DNA of 64,000 nt from CAIYRG01 sp964494505 (GTDB lineage Bacteria > Pseudomonadota > Alphaproteobacteria > Micropepsales > Micropepsaceae): contig CAZBRO010000009.1 of assembly GCA_964494505.1 (NCBI GenBank), positions 78,327-142,326 of the forward strand, written 5' to 3'. Under the pieces are notes generated by a model. The model did no database searches and was not told the DNA's origin. It saw only the letters and a list, made by a program, of their open reading frames with translations. The translations under genes were made by a program, and so were the position numbers. Shown one piece after another: positions 41,177 to 52,471 of this stretch (its first letter is position 1; each line of letters begins with the position of its first letter).

Positions 41177-43585
41177 CTACTGAACCTGGGAGGCCGGAAC
41201 CAGCGCGGAACCGCCTTGCACGCTCGCATTCGGGTCCGGAACCGGCGCCGAAGGAATCGCTATCGCCTGCCGGATGGCCGGCAGACTCATCGGATTGGGC
41301 CGGTACAAATCGGCGAGGATCGAAAGCTTCTGGTCCGAATTGTTCAGCCGGTTGCGATAGACCTCGACGTTCTCAAGCACGCGCTCGACGTAATTGCGGG
41401 TCTCCGGGAAGGGAATCGATTCGACCCAGTCGATGGGATCGGTGTGCCCGTCGCGGGGATCGCCAAACGCGTCCACCCAATTGCTCACATTGCGGGGACC
41501 CGCATTGTAGGAGGCGATAGCCAGGACATAGGACCCGTCCCAGCGATCGAGGTATTCCCCGATGGTCGCCATGCCGAGCTGCATGTTGTAGTCGGCGTTG
41601 TTCAGATTGGCCGGCCGGAAGGCAATCCCGCTGACGGTTGCCGCGTGCTTGGCCGATGCCGGCATCAGCTGCATCAGCCCGCGCGCGCCGGCGGTGCTCA
41701 CCGCGCCGGTGTCGAATTCGCTTTCCTGACGCGCCAGCCCGAGCACCAACGCTGCCTCCGGCGCGCTGCCCTTGACCTTGGGCATCGCCACCACCGGGTG
41801 CAGATAGGGCTGGAGATAGACCTCGTTGTAGCTCGCGTTCTTGGCCACGCGCACGGAGAGCGCCTGATCGCCGGTGGCCGCGACCGTCTCGGCCAGCATG
41901 GAAAGCCGCTTCGGATCGGTCGTATCGGTGGCAATGGCGAGCGCGAATTGACGCGCCGTGCTGCGGTCGCCCATGTCGGTAAGCAGCTTCATCGCCTGGA
42001 CGCGCTCGTCCCCTTCGAAGGCCGCACGCTCGGATGGCAGCGGATCGGAAACCGCCACATTCATGTGCAAGACCGGGGTCTCGTTGAGCTTGGCGAGCGC
42101 GAGCTGCCCATAGAACACGGTCGAATAATTCGCGGCCCTGCGATATTCGGCGAGCGCATCCATCGGCTTGTTCAGGGCTTCGTCGGTGCGGCCGAGCCAG
42201 TAATGGGCGCGGGCCACGCTGATGGGGAAGTTGACGCCGTTCGCCAGCCGCTGGAAATGAATCTGCGCCAGATCGGGCTTGTGCAGATAGCGCAGCGCAA
42301 TCCAGCCCGCGAGGAATTCCGCATCCATGAAGGTCGTGCCGGCATCGGGCGCCAGCGCGGGCGTGGAGGCGAATTGGTAGGCGAGCGTCGTCTGGCCGAT
42401 CTTCAGCGCGTCGCGCGCCATGATCTGCCGTTCGGCGGACCAGCGCTCGGCGACCGCCATGTCGTCCTTGTCGGTCGGAGCCTTCGCCATCAGGTCCCAG
42501 GCGTCCTGGTCGTGATTCTGACGGCGGAGCGCGCGCGCCGCTTCGAACAGCAATTCGGGGTCGCGCGAGGATTCGGGGAAGGAGGCAAGCACGGTCTTGG
42601 CCAATGCGGGACTGGCCTTGATTCGCAGCAGCGCATTGCCGAGGCGCTGGACGTCGGCGCCGACCCGCTGCATCTGCCGCTGTGCGCCGCCGAGGTCTTC
42701 CTTGGCGAGCAGCTTCAGAAGCCGCATCTTCTGTTCGGCGGCTCCGATCACGTTCGCGTAGACCGTGCCGATTTCCTTCTCGTCGGACTGCGAGAAGGTG
42801 AAGTCGGTCCAGCCCTTGCGGATCAGCGCTGCACCCTGGTCGCGCTTTCCGGTCTCCATCAGAGCGGTGCCGAGCCGGATATAGCCATTGCCCGAAACCG
42901 GCGGATGCGCGCTGTACCATTGGATCACGTCGCGCGGGGCCATGTCTTCGGGCATGGTCCGTTCCGCGCGCACGGTAAGCGCATCGTGACGCGGCCAGCC
43001 GGGATGTTCGTTCAGAAAGGCGCTGATGGTTTCGAAATTGGCGCCGCTCATGTCGTCGAGCACGTAGCGCCATTCGACGATCAGGCGCGCCGCCTGGTTT
43101 CCCGCTTCGGCGGCGAGCATGCGGGCGCGGTTCCAATTGCGGCTCATCGCGGAGAATGCCTGCGCGATCTGGGCGCGGTTGCTGCTGGAGGCAGCGGGTT
43201 TGGCAGCGGCGGAATCGGCCGCGCGCGACGGCTTCGGTTGCGGGATGACGTCCGGCACCGGCTTTGCGTCCGCGCTGGAGCTGTCGGCCACCGCTTTTGC
43301 TGCGGCATCCTTTTTCTTCGGGGCGGGAGCTTTCGCGGTCTTCTTGGCGGCAGGAGCAGGGACGGGATCAGCCTTGTCGGGAATCGGCGCCATCATGCGT
43401 ACGCCGGGCATTCCGGGCGCATCGAACACCGCGCCCGTTTTGGCAGGGGCGCTCGAAGCATCGTCGGGCGGCGAATTCGTCTGTGCAAGAACCGTTGCGG
43501 CGGGGAGCACACAGGCCGTCCCAAGCATCAAAGCGCCGGCGATAATCCGACTCCGTGCAGCTCGTGCCCTCAGCCGCAGATGCAT
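41177..43585 (-). CDS. slt: Soluble lytic murein transglycosylase (Slt family)
   Basis: 802 residues from ATG (complement of 43583-43585) after AGGACGCAC. An N-terminal hydrophobic stretch (IIAGALMLGTACVLPAATVL) exports it; a Lys/Ala-rich linker follows (KTAKAPAPKKKDAAAKAVAD); a long helical superhelix region forms the middle; the C-terminal catalytic domain has the Glu in LARQESEFDTGAVSTAGARG, LMQLMPASA, YNAGPRNVSNW and ETRNYVERVLENVEVYR. It cleaves peptidoglycan to anhydro-muropeptides. Longer in-frame ATG codons upstream add a non-signal segment. Divergent from dapA. Confidence 0.92.
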   Translation of the reverse strand: MHLRLRARAARSRIIAGALMLGTACVLPAATVLAQTNSPPDDASSAPAKTGAVFDAPGMPGVRMMAPIPDKADPVPAPAAKKTAKAPAPKKKDAAAKAVADSSSADAKPVPDVIPQPKPSRAADSAAAKPAASSSNRAQIAQAFSAMSRNWNRARMLAAEAGNQAARLIVEWRYVLDDMSGANFETISAFLNEHPGWPRHDALTVRAERTMPEDMAPRDVIQWYSAHPPVSGNGYIRLGTALMETGKRDQGAALIRKGWTDFTFSQSDEKEIGTVYANVIGAAEQKMRLLKLLAKEDLGGAQRQMQRVGADVQRLGNALLRIKASPALAKTVLASFPESSRDPELLFEAARALRRQNHDQDAWDLMAKAPTDKDDMAVAERWSAERQIMARDALKIGQTTLAYQFASTPALAPDAGTTFMDAEFLAGWIALRYLHKPDLAQIHFQRLANGVNFPISVARAHYWLGRTDEALNKPMDALAEYRRAANYSTVFYGQLALAKLNETPVLHMNVAVSDPLPSERAAFEGDERVQAMKLLTDMGDRSTARQFALAIATDTTDPKRLSMLAETVAATGDQALSVRVAKNASYNEVYLQPYLHPVVAMPKVKGSAPEAALVLGLARQESEFDTGAVSTAGARGLMQLMPASAKHAATVSGIAFRPANLNNADYNMQLGMATIGEYLDRWDGSYVLAIASYNAGPRNVSNWVDAFGDPRDGHTDPIDWVESIPFPETRNYVERVLENVEVYRNRLNNSDQKLSILADLYRPNPMSLPAIRQAIAIPSAPVPDPNASVQGGSALVPASQVQ

Positions 43586-43752
43586 GTGCGTCCTATGGAA
43601 GACCCCGCCGGTCAGCCCGACGGCGCAGAGCATATCAATGTGAAGCCCCATGCGCCAACCATCTTCGCAGCATTGTGAATCGGTCCGTGGTAAATCTTTG
43701 CGCCGGACCGGCCGGGACGTTAGGTTCCGGCAGCGACATTAAGGAAGCGTGC

Positions 43753-44646
43753 ATGGCAGCGATTGACCGTATCAAGGGATCCATCACCGCGCTGATCACG
43801 CCGTTCAGGAACGGCGCGCTCGACGAGAACGCATTCTGCCGCCTCACTGAATGGCAGATAGGGGAGGGCACTCTGGGCCTCGTCCCGGTCGGCACCACCG
43901 GCGAATCCCCGACGCTGAGCCACAAGGAACACATGCGCGTGGTGGAACTGTGCGTGCAAACGGCAAAAGGCCGGGTGCCGGTGATCGCGGGCGCGGGCTC
44001 CAATTCGACGCAGGAAGCCATCGAGTTGACCCGCCACGCCAAGGAAGTGAGCGCAGATGCCGCTCTTTCCGTCACCCCCTATTACAACAAACCCACGCAG
44101 GAGGGCCTGTACCGCCATTTCGCGGCCATTGCCGAGGCGGTCGACATCCCGATTGTGCTCTACAACATCCCCGGCCGCAGCATCGTGGAGATTTCGACCG
44201 AGACGATGGTGCGTCTTGCTGCGATTGCGAACATCGTCGGCGTGAAGGATGCGACGGGCAATCTCGCACGCGCGAGCCGGGATCGCGCGGCGCTGCCGAA
44301 GAGTTTCCTGCGGCTGTCGGGGGACGATGGCACGGCGCTGGGCTTCATGGCGCATGGCGGGCTTGGCTGCATTTCGGTCACCTCCAATGTCGCGCCTAAG
44401 CTTTGCGCCGAATTCCAGGCCGCCTGCCTCGCGGGCGATTACACAAAGGCGCTCGGGCTGCAGGACCGGCTGATGGCGCTGCACGATGGCCTTTTCTGCG
44501 AGGCGAGCCCCGCGCCGACCAAATATGCGGCGTCTCTTCTCGGCCTGTGCGAGCCGGACGTGCGGCTTCCCATCGTGCCGTTGAGCAGGCAGGGACAGGA
44601 GACGGTGCGCGCGGCCATGGTTCAAGCCGGGCTGCTCAGCCCCTGA
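43753..44646 (+). CDS. dapA: 4-hydroxy-tetrahydrodipicolinate synthase
   Basis: 297 residues from ATG 43753 after AAGGAAGC. Class I aldolase barrel: LVPVGTTGESPTLSHKEH, SVTPYYNKPTQEGLYRHF (Tyr), VLYNIPGRS, GVKDATGN (Schiff-base Lys), LSGDDGTALGFMAHG. It condenses pyruvate with aspartate semialdehyde, the first step of the lysine/diaminopimelate branch. The TGA overlaps the smpB ATG. Confidence 0.97.
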   Translation: MAAIDRIKGSITALITPFRNGALDENAFCRLTEWQIGEGTLGLVPVGTTGESPTLSHKEHMRVVELCVQTAKGRVPVIAGAGSNSTQEAIELTRHAKEVSADAALSVTPYYNKPTQEGLYRHFAAIAEAVDIPIVLYNIPGRSIVEISTETMVRLAAIANIVGVKDATGNLARASRDRAALPKSFLRLSGDDGTALGFMAHGGLGCISVTSNVAPKLCAEFQAACLAGDYTKALGLQDRLMALHDGLFCEASPAPTKYAASLLGLCEPDVRLPIVPLSRQGQETVRAAMVQAGLLSP

Positions 44647-45119
44647 TGGCCAAAAAGAAAGACGACGATCAGAAAGTCGTCGCGGACAATCGCAAAGCCC
44701 GCCATCTCTATTTCATCGACTCGACTCTGGAGGCGGGTTTGCAGCTGATGGGGAGCGAGGTGAAATCGCTCCGCACCGGCAAGGCGAACATCGCGGAGTC
44801 CTATGCCTTCGCCAAGGACGGCGAGATCTTCCTCGTCAACTCCTACATCCCCGAATACACCATGGCGAACCGCTTCAACCACGAGCCGCGCCGTGTGCGG
44901 AAGATTCTGGTGCGCAAGACCGAAGCGCGGAAATTGCGGGCCGCGGTGCAGCGCGAAGGCATGACGCTCATCCCGTTGCGGGTCTATTTCAATCTGAAGG
45001 GCATTGCCAAGATCGAGCTTGGCCTCGCCAAGGGCAAGAAGCTGCACGACAAGCGCGAGACGGAAAAGGCCCGCGACTGGGCCCGCGACAAGGCCCGCCT
45101 GATGCGCGTGAAGGGGTGA
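44646..45119 (+). CDS. smpB: SsrA-binding protein SmpB
   Basis: 157 residues. RKARHLYFIDSTLEAGLQLM, GSEVKSLRTGKANIAESYA, YIPEYTMANRFNHEPRRVRK, and the basic tail KLHDKRETEKARDWARDKAR match SmpB. It delivers tmRNA to stalled ribosomes. No tmRNA gene is seen in the window. dapA–smpB is a common alphaproteobacterial pair. Confidence 0.97.
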   Translation: MAKKKDDDQKVVADNRKARHLYFIDSTLEAGLQLMGSEVKSLRTGKANIAESYAFAKDGEIFLVNSYIPEYTMANRFNHEPRRVRKILVRKTEARKLRAAVQREGMTLIPLRVYFNLKGIAKIELGLAKGKKLHDKRETEKARDWARDKARLMRVKG

Positions 45120-45131
45120 AGAGGCGAGGGG

Positions 45132-45185
45132 GGCGAATAGGCAGTGGCGAATAGCGAATAGGGAAAGCCATTCGCCATTCGCTGC
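45132..45185. repeat. GCGAATAG-type inverted repeat
   Basis: GCAGTGGCGAATAGCGAATA and, inverted, CCATTCGCCATTCGCTGC form an imperfect palindrome between smpB and the cupredoxin gene. The same motif occurs at 56191-56250. Confidence 0.75.
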
Positions 45186-45201
45186 TGGCCATTGGCTTGA
45201 T

Positions 45202-45621
45202 TCACTCCACCACCGCGCTTCCGCGCATCCCGAAGCTCTGATGCAGGAAATGCGTGCAGACGACGGCGTAGGTTCCAGCCGTCATCGGCGTCAGCGTGAT
45301 GTCCACCGTTTGGCCCGCCGCGATTTCGATTCGGCCGTTGGCGATCTTGCTTCTGTCTTCGGGGGAAATCGTGGAAGCCGCGAACAGCTCGGGCGCCGAG
45401 AACGCATGTCCGCCGGACGCGCTGTTCGTCAGGTGCAAAGTGGCGGGCGCGCCGCGCTGCAGGTGAAGCATGTTCGGGTTGAAGTTGAAATTGCTCAGCA
45501 CGACCGGGACATCCTGATGGGTCGCCGGTTGATCTGCCGCGAACGCATTCGGCGCGGCGAGGACGAGGATGGGAAACAGGACGCGGGCCAACGCGCGCAT
45601 TCGGCACCTCTTCAAATTCAT
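45202..45621 (-). CDS. Secreted cupredoxin-like protein
   Basis: 139 residues with a signal peptide (RALARVLFPILVLAAPNAFA). Copper ligands of a cupredoxin are in place: His in SGGHAFSAPE, then Cys, His and Met in VCTHFLHQSFGMRG. It may carry electrons or copper in the periplasm. Two starts, 45621 and 45600, both have purine-rich upstream sites (GGAGGG and GAGG). It diverges from the molybdopterin gene by 48 bases. Confidence 0.82.
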   Translation of the reverse strand: MNLKRCRMRALARVLFPILVLAAPNAFAADQPATHQDVPVVLSNFNFNPNMLHLQRGAPATLHLTNSASGGHAFSAPELFAASTISPEDRSKIANGRIEIAAGQTVDITLTPMTAGTYAVVCTHFLHQSFGMRGSAVVE

Positions 45622-45669
45622 GTACGCCCTCCCAAGTGCACATTAGACTGGCCCTGAAGGAACGAAAAC

Positions 45670-46347
45670 ATGACCGGCGACAATCCCGAGAAGCCGAGCC
45701 TGATCGGCCAGATCAAGGACAAGCTCATCCGCTCGAAGGAGGAATGGGCAAAGGAGGGGCGGCTTTTGACCGGCCGGCCCGATATGGGCCACGTCAACCG
45801 CCTGCCGCCCGGACAGAAGGAAGTGAAGAACTGGCCGGTGCTGGACCTGGGCGTCCAGCCGCATATCAAGCCCGATGCCTGGCGACTGGAAATCGACGGG
45901 CTGGTCGAAACGCCGATCCTTTGGGACATGCAGGAATTCATGGCCCAGCCGCAGGAAGAATTCGTCTCCGACATCCACTGCGTCACGCAATGGAGCCGCT
46001 TCGACAATCATTGGCAGGGCATTTCGGCGCGGCGGCTTCTGGACCTCGTCAAGCCGCTTGCGGCCGCGCGGCATGTGATCTTCCACGCCTATGACGGCTA
46101 CACCACGAATGTGAAGCGCGAGGTGTTCGAGGAGGAGAACGTGCTGCTGGCGCACAGGTGGGAAGGGAAGCCCATTCCGCGCGAACATGGCGGACCGGTC
46201 CGCGTGGTGATTCCGGACTGGTATTTCTGGAAGAGCCCGAAATGGGTGAGCCGGATCGAGTTTGCCGAGGACGACCGCCCGGGCTTCTGGGAGGTGCGCG
46301 GCTATCACAACGAAGGCGACCCGTGGAAGGAAGACCGCTACGGGTGA
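45670..46347 (+). CDS. Sulfite-oxidase-like molybdopterin oxidoreductase
   Basis: 225 residues, no signal peptide. The Mo-cofactor binding pattern has the molybdenum-ligating Cys in DIHCVTQWSRFDN, then YDGYTTNVKREVF, EHGGPVRVVIPDWYFWKSPK, WVSRIEF and GFWEVRGYHNEGDPW. It belongs to the short stand-alone sulfite oxidase/YedY-related branch; the true substrate is unknown. No YedZ-like membrane partner is adjacent. A copper protein is divergent next to it. Confidence 0.88.
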   Translation: MTGDNPEKPSLIGQIKDKLIRSKEEWAKEGRLLTGRPDMGHVNRLPPGQKEVKNWPVLDLGVQPHIKPDAWRLEIDGLVETPILWDMQEFMAQPQEEFVSDIHCVTQWSRFDNHWQGISARRLLDLVKPLAAARHVIFHAYDGYTTNVKREVFEEENVLLAHRWEGKPIPREHGGPVRVVIPDWYFWKSPKWVSRIEFAEDDRPGFWEVRGYHNEGDPWKEDRYG

Positions 46348-46355
46348 CGCGCGCA

Positions 46356-46423
46356 TCACCCTTCGACAAGCTCAGGGTGAGGAATTTATAACATTCCTCA
46401 TGGTGAGCTTGCCGAACCATGAG
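46356..46423. repeat. REP-like palindrome pair
   Basis: TCACCCT...AGGGTGA (46356-46380) and CTCATGGT...ACCATGAG (46397-46423). Same two-unit design and loop sequence (GAGCTTG-CGA) as at 27337-27423. Confidence 0.85.
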
Positions 46424-46455
46424 CCTTTTGAAAAATGAAGATTATAGAGGAAGAC

Positions 46456-47193
46456 ATGTCCGAGCCCATCTGGAACAAGTTTCTGACCGAGCGCGACAAG
46501 GCCGTGTTCGCTTCCGCCGGTTACGGCGCGCGCGCAGGCTTCGGCAAGCGCCCCGCGCTGCTGGTGATCGATGTGTCCTATGCGTTCTGCGGCGACAAGC
46601 CCGAACCGATCCTCGAATCGATCAAGCGGTGGCGCAATTCCTGCGGTGAGGAGGCGTGGGCCGGCATCGCGCAGATCAAAAAGCTGATCGGCAAGGCCCA
46701 TGAGAAGGAACTGCCGGTGATCTACACCACCGGCGTGCGCCGCGCCGACAATTGGGATTCCGGCGGCTGGCGCGCCAAGAACACGCGCAACGCAGAGGCG
46801 CCCAAGACCCAGAGCAACCGCGACGGTTACGCCATCGTGGACGAGATCGCACCCGGCCCGAAGGACCTGGTGATCTACAAACAGAAGCCCTCGGGGTTTT
46901 TCTCAACCCCGATGTCGGCGTATCTGACACAGCTTCATTGCGATTCCGTGGTGATCACCGGCACAACCACGTCGGGCTGCGTGCGCGCGACAACAGTGGA
47001 TGCGTTCAGCAACAATTACCGCATTGCGCTGGTGGAAGACGGCTGCTTCGACCGCAGCGAAGCGAGCCACGCACTCACGCTCTGCGACATGAACGCGAAA
47101 TATGCCGATGTGGTGAAGACGGACGAGGTGCTGTCGTATTTCGACACGCTGGAGCGCGGCATGTTCGATCTGCCCAAAGGCGCGCCGATGTAA
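46456..47193 (+). CDS. Isochorismatase-family cysteine hydrolase
   Basis: 245 residues from ATG 46456, after GAGGAAGAC. Catalytic Asp in ALLVIDVSYAF, Lys in YKQKPSGFFSTPM, Cys in GTTTSGCVRATTVDA. The N-terminal extension and YTTGVRR region look like N-carbamoylsarcosine amidase-type members. It acts on an amide or similar small substrate in the cytoplasm. An ATG seven codons earlier exists but has no ribosome binding site. Confidence 0.88.
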   Translation: MSEPIWNKFLTERDKAVFASAGYGARAGFGKRPALLVIDVSYAFCGDKPEPILESIKRWRNSCGEEAWAGIAQIKKLIGKAHEKELPVIYTTGVRRADNWDSGGWRAKNTRNAEAPKTQSNRDGYAIVDEIAPGPKDLVIYKQKPSGFFSTPMSAYLTQLHCDSVVITGTTTSGCVRATTVDAFSNNYRIALVEDGCFDRSEASHALTLCDMNAKYADVVKTDEVLSYFDTLERGMFDLPKGAPM

Positions 47194-47232
47194 TTTTTCT
47201 CGACCCTTCCTCAAGGGGGAGGGTGGAAGAAA

Positions 47233-47871
47233 TCACAATCCCGCCGCTTTTTTTGCTTCGCCCATCACGGTATCGAACATCTTTTCCGTGAGCACGCCCG
47301 TGTTCGTGTTGTAGCGCGAGCAATGATAGGAGCCGAGGATCGTCAGGCCCTCGTGCTCATGGCGTGCGCCGTGGCCGAAGGCGTGGTCCTTCTTCTTCAG
47401 CTTCAGCAGCGAAATCACGCTCTGATGCGCGATTTGCCCGAGCGCGAGGATGGCCCTCAGATTCGGCATGGCGGCGATCTCGGGAATCAGGAACTGCCGG
47501 CAGGTGTTGATCTCGACCGGCAGCGGCTTGTTCTCCGGCGGCACGCAGCGCACCGCATTGGTGATCCGTACCCCCAACAGTTCGAACCCGTCATCGGCGC
47601 GCGCCTGGTATTCGCCGCGCGCCATGCCGTGCCGCCTGAGCGAACCGTAGAGCAGCTCGCCGGCATAATCGCCGGTGAAGGGCCGCCCCGTGCGGTTCGC
47701 GCCTTTCAGACCCGGCGCGAGGCCCACGATCAGGAGCCGCGCTTCGATGGGTCCGAAGCTCGGGACGGGACCGTTGAAGAAATCGGGCAGGGCCGCGCGG
47801 TTCCGCTGGCGGAATTCGGCCAACCGCGGACACAGCGGACAATCCTTGGGCGGCTGATGATTTTCGGACAT
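47233..47871 (-). CDS. Uracil-DNA glycosylase, family 5 (UdgB-like)
   Basis: 212 residues from ATG (complement of 47869-47871) after GGGGAACG. Motif A GLAPGLKGANRTGRPFTGDY and motif B GSYHCSRYNTNTGVL fit family 5 glycosylases. Four cysteines for an iron-sulfur cluster are probable: CPLC near the N-terminus and later C (RCVPPEN, INTCRQF). It removes uracil and other deaminated bases. Confidence 0.9.
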   Translation of the reverse strand: MSENHQPPKDCPLCPRLAEFRQRNRAALPDFFNGPVPSFGPIEARLLIVGLAPGLKGANRTGRPFTGDYAGELLYGSLRRHGMARGEYQARADDGFELLGVRITNAVRCVPPENKPLPVEINTCRQFLIPEIAAMPNLRAILALGQIAHQSVISLLKLKKKDHAFGHGARHEHEGLTILGSYHCSRYNTNTGVLTEKMFDTVMGEAKKAAGL

Positions 47872-47924
47872 TCGTTCCCCTGACCCTCCCCACCTTGCGG
47901 GAGCGGAATCGCGGGTGCATTTAA

Positions 47925-47995
47925 CCTCCCCCGGCGCGGGGAGGTCGACCGGCAAAGCGCGGAGCCCGCGCGACGCCGGTCGGGTGGGGGGATGT
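47925..47995. repeat. GC-rich intergenic repeat
   Basis: CCTCCCC...GGGGAGG hairpin followed by GACCGGC...GCCGGTC and GGGTGGGGGG. It lies between the UDG gene and the NYN gene and resembles 32035-32100. Confidence 0.7.
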
Positions 47996-48000
47996 CTACG

Positions 48001-48579
48001 CTATGCGCTTTCGAAATGACTTGGCGCTGCCTGGCCTGAATTCTGCCGGCCGCCCTCGCGCATGATCATGGGCTTCAATTCTTCCAGCTCGATGAAATTG
48101 TCCGCCTGGCGCCTCAGCTCGTCGGCGACCATCGGAGGCTGGGTGCGGATGGTGGAGCACACCGACACCCGCCGGCCGCGCCGCTGCACCGATTCCACCA
48201 ATTTGCGGAAATCTCCGTCGCCCGAGAAGATCACGATATGGTCCACCCGCTCCGACATCTCCATCACGTCGATGGCGAGCTCGATGTCCATATTGCCCTT
48301 CACGCGACGGCGGCCCTGGGCGTCGGTGTATTCCTTGAGCGGCTTTGTGACCACCGTAAACCCGTTGTAATCGAGCCAGTCGATCAGCGGCCGCAGCGGC
48401 GAGAATTCCTGGTCCTCCGCCAGCGCCGTATAATAAAAGGCGCGCACCAGCAGCCCCTTGCGGGCAAAAAGTTCCAGGAGCCGCTTGTAATCGATATCGA
48501 ATTGCAGACCTTTCGCGGCGCCATAGAGGTTGGCTCCGTCGACAAAAAGCGCAATTCTTTCCTGTGGGTAGAAAAGCAT
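48001..48579 (-). CDS. NYN-domain (LabA/DUF88) ribonuclease-like protein
   Basis: 192 residues. The PIN-like fold acidic residues are in IALFVDGANLYGAA, KGNMDIELAIDVMEM and HIVIFSGDGDFRKLVESVQR. ATG follows GGAGGCCATAAG. Members cleave RNA. The gene is common beside smpB/rpoZ in Alphaproteobacteria. A hydrophilic tail of 20 residues ends it. Divergent from folK. Confidence 0.9.
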   Translation of the reverse strand: MLFYPQERIALFVDGANLYGAAKGLQFDIDYKRLLELFARKGLLVRAFYYTALAEDQEFSPLRPLIDWLDYNGFTVVTKPLKEYTDAQGRRRVKGNMDIELAIDVMEMSERVDHIVIFSGDGDFRKLVESVQRRGRRVSVCSTIRTQPPMVADELRRQADNFIELEELKPMIMREGGRQNSGQAAPSHFESA

Positions 48580-48646
48580 CTTATGGCCTCCGTTTAAAAA
48601 TCGATTCAGTCAAATACCCGGCCTAATGGACCGGGTTTAACGGGAC

Positions 48647-49165
48647 ATGGATCGGTTAGAAAGAGCGCCTGTGATCCTGATAGCGTTAGGTGCGAATCTC
48701 CCTTCCCGCGCCGGTGAGCCAGCGGACACACTCGTTGCTGCCCTTCGTGAGCTCCCCGAACATGCCATAACGATTGAAACGCGATCTGGTTTCTATGTGA
48801 CACCCGCATGGCCCAATCCCGACGACCCGCCCTTCGTAAATGGGGTTGCGGCGGTCAAGACGGCCTTGTCTCCGGCGGAGTTGCTCACCGCCCTGCATGC
48901 GGTGGAGGAGAGCTTCGGCCGGACCCGCGGAGAACCGAACGCGCCTCGGACGCTCGATCTCGACATCCTCGATTATGACGGCAGGGTGGAAGCGGGGCCG
49001 CCCATATTGCCGCACCCGCGCATCGAGACGCGGGCCTTCGTGCTTGTTCCCTTGGCCGAGATCGCGCCGGCATGGCGTCACCCCGTGAGCGGCCGTACCG
49101 TGGAGGAACTGATCGCGGCCCTTCCTTCTCCCGCCAGCGCCATAGGGCCGATCCCGTTGTCTTAA
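48647..49165 (+). CDS. folK: 6-hydroxymethyl-dihydropterin pyrophosphokinase
   Basis: 172 residues. HPPK features: ILIALGANLPSRAGEPADTL, SGFYVTPAWPNPDDPPFVNG, FGRTRGEPNAPRTLDLDILD, LPHPRIETRAFVLVPLAEIA. It transfers pyrophosphate to the pterin in folate synthesis. The N-terminus is a few residues longer than most; a GTG at 48671 is an alternative start. Confidence 0.95.
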   Translation: MDRLERAPVILIALGANLPSRAGEPADTLVAALRELPEHAITIETRSGFYVTPAWPNPDDPPFVNGVAAVKTALSPAELLTALHAVEESFGRTRGEPNAPRTLDLDILDYDGRVEAGPPILPHPRIETRAFVLVPLAEIAPAWRHPVSGRTVEELIAALPSPASAIGPIPLS

Positions 49166-49228
49166 CCCAATCGACGGTTTCCGCGGCGGCTGCTAGGCTC
49201 GGCGCAAAATCCATGGAGGGAACGTTTC

Positions 49229-49636
49229 ATGCTGAGAAAATCGGTCTTTGTCGCGGCTACGCTGGCCGCCCTCTTCGCCGGCTCTTCGCTCTTCGCGGCT
49301 CCCGCGTCGAACGGCTACGTCCCCAAGCGCACGATCCTGCAACAGACCGATGCGCCGGGAAGCAATTTCACGGTGATCCTCGCCGAAACCGATATCGAGC
49401 CCAACATGACGGCGGCCCGCCACACCCATCCGGGGGTGGAGATTTCCTATGTGCTTGCGGGGGCTGCCGATTTCGTGATCGAGGGCATCGGAATCAAGCA
49501 TCTGAAGGCGGGCGACAGTTTCCGCCTGGAATCGGGCGTCAGGCACAGCGTGAAGAATGGCCCGGCGCTGACCAAGATCTTGGCCGTCTACACCATTCCC
49601 AAAGGCGCCGATCTCGCAACGCCCGCGCCGGAATAG
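49229..49636 (+). CDS. Secreted cupin-domain protein
   Basis: 135 residues with a signal peptide (MLRKSVFVAATLAALFAGSS). A single cupin: ARHTHPGVEISYVLAGAADF carries the H-x-H-x4-E metal ligands, and ESGVRHSVKNG the last His. A ribosome binding site GGAGGGAACG precedes it. Exported one-domain cupins of this type are poorly characterised. Confidence 0.88.
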   Translation: MLRKSVFVAATLAALFAGSSLFAAPASNGYVPKRTILQQTDAPGSNFTVILAETDIEPNMTAARHTHPGVEISYVLAGAADFVIEGIGIKHLKAGDSFRLESGVRHSVKNGPALTKILAVYTIPKGADLATPAPE

Positions 49637-49729
49637 GCGTTAAACGGGGCCGGCGCGTTTTTCGGGCTCTTGCCCTGGAGCGGCCCCGCGCATACATTGG
49701 CGGACTCTCTTCCCCTTCAAGAGGACCGG

Positions 49730-50116
49730 ATGGCTCGCGTTACCGTTGAAGATTGTGTCGACAAGATACCCAACCGTTTCGATCTCGTGTTGCTGGCGGC
49801 CCATCGGGCACGGCAGCTCTCGGGCGGCGCTGACCCCCTGGTCGACCGTGACCGTGACAAGAATCCGGTCGTCGCTTTGCGCGAAATCTCGGTCAAGGAG
49901 CTCAAGGCAGACGAGCTCAGGGAGGATTTCATCAAAAGCCTCCAGCGGCACGCCGAGGTCGACGAGCCCGAAGCCGCGCCCCAGCCCGAAGAAGTGGCGA
50001 GCGACGATATGCTGCATCGCCAGCTTACCGAGGAAGAGTTGCTTCGCGCCCTTACCTCCGAGGCCCAGCGCCGCGCCGAACCGCAGCCCGAAGACACGAG
50101 CGACTACGAAGAGTAA
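49730..50116 (+). CDS. rpoZ: RNA polymerase omega subunit
   Basis: 128 residues from ATG 49730 after GAGGACCGG. MARVTVEDCVDKIPNRFDLV, LLAAHRARQLSGG and DKNPVVALREIS match RpoZ; the acidic C-terminal tail is typical for Alphaproteobacteria. Omega supports polymerase assembly and the (p)ppGpp response; rsh is the next gene. Confidence 0.97.
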   Translation: MARVTVEDCVDKIPNRFDLVLLAAHRARQLSGGADPLVDRDRDKNPVVALREISVKELKADELREDFIKSLQRHAEVDEPEAAPQPEEVASDDMLHRQLTEEELLRALTSEAQRRAEPQPEDTSDYEE

Positions 50117-50124
50117 TTCTCCCT

Positions 50125-50221
50125 TGTCATCCCGGACAGCCCACAGGGCTGATCCGGGACCCACGGCGAAGCGTGCCCGTAGGTCCCGAATCTCGCGCTT
50201 CATGGCGCGCTTCCGGGTTGA
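50125..50221. repeat. REP-like hairpin repeat between rpoZ and rsh
   Basis: TGTCATCCCGGACAGCCC and GGGCTGATCCGGGAC form a 13-base stem with one bulge and an ACA loop (50130-50159). A second part (TAGGTCCCGAATCTCGCG, GCGCGCTTCCGGG) extends to 50221. Similar 'cATCCCGGAC' elements are common in alphaproteobacterial genomes. Confidence 0.75.
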
Positions 50222-50239
50222 CGTTTTGAGGCGGCCATT

Positions 50240-52457
<2,218 letters not shown>

Positions 52458-52471
<14 letters not shown>

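Noticed and set aside
41165..43678. 837-residue plus-strand frame opposite slt
   Set aside because: Shadow of the lytic transglycosylase, which has its catalytic motif on the minus strand.
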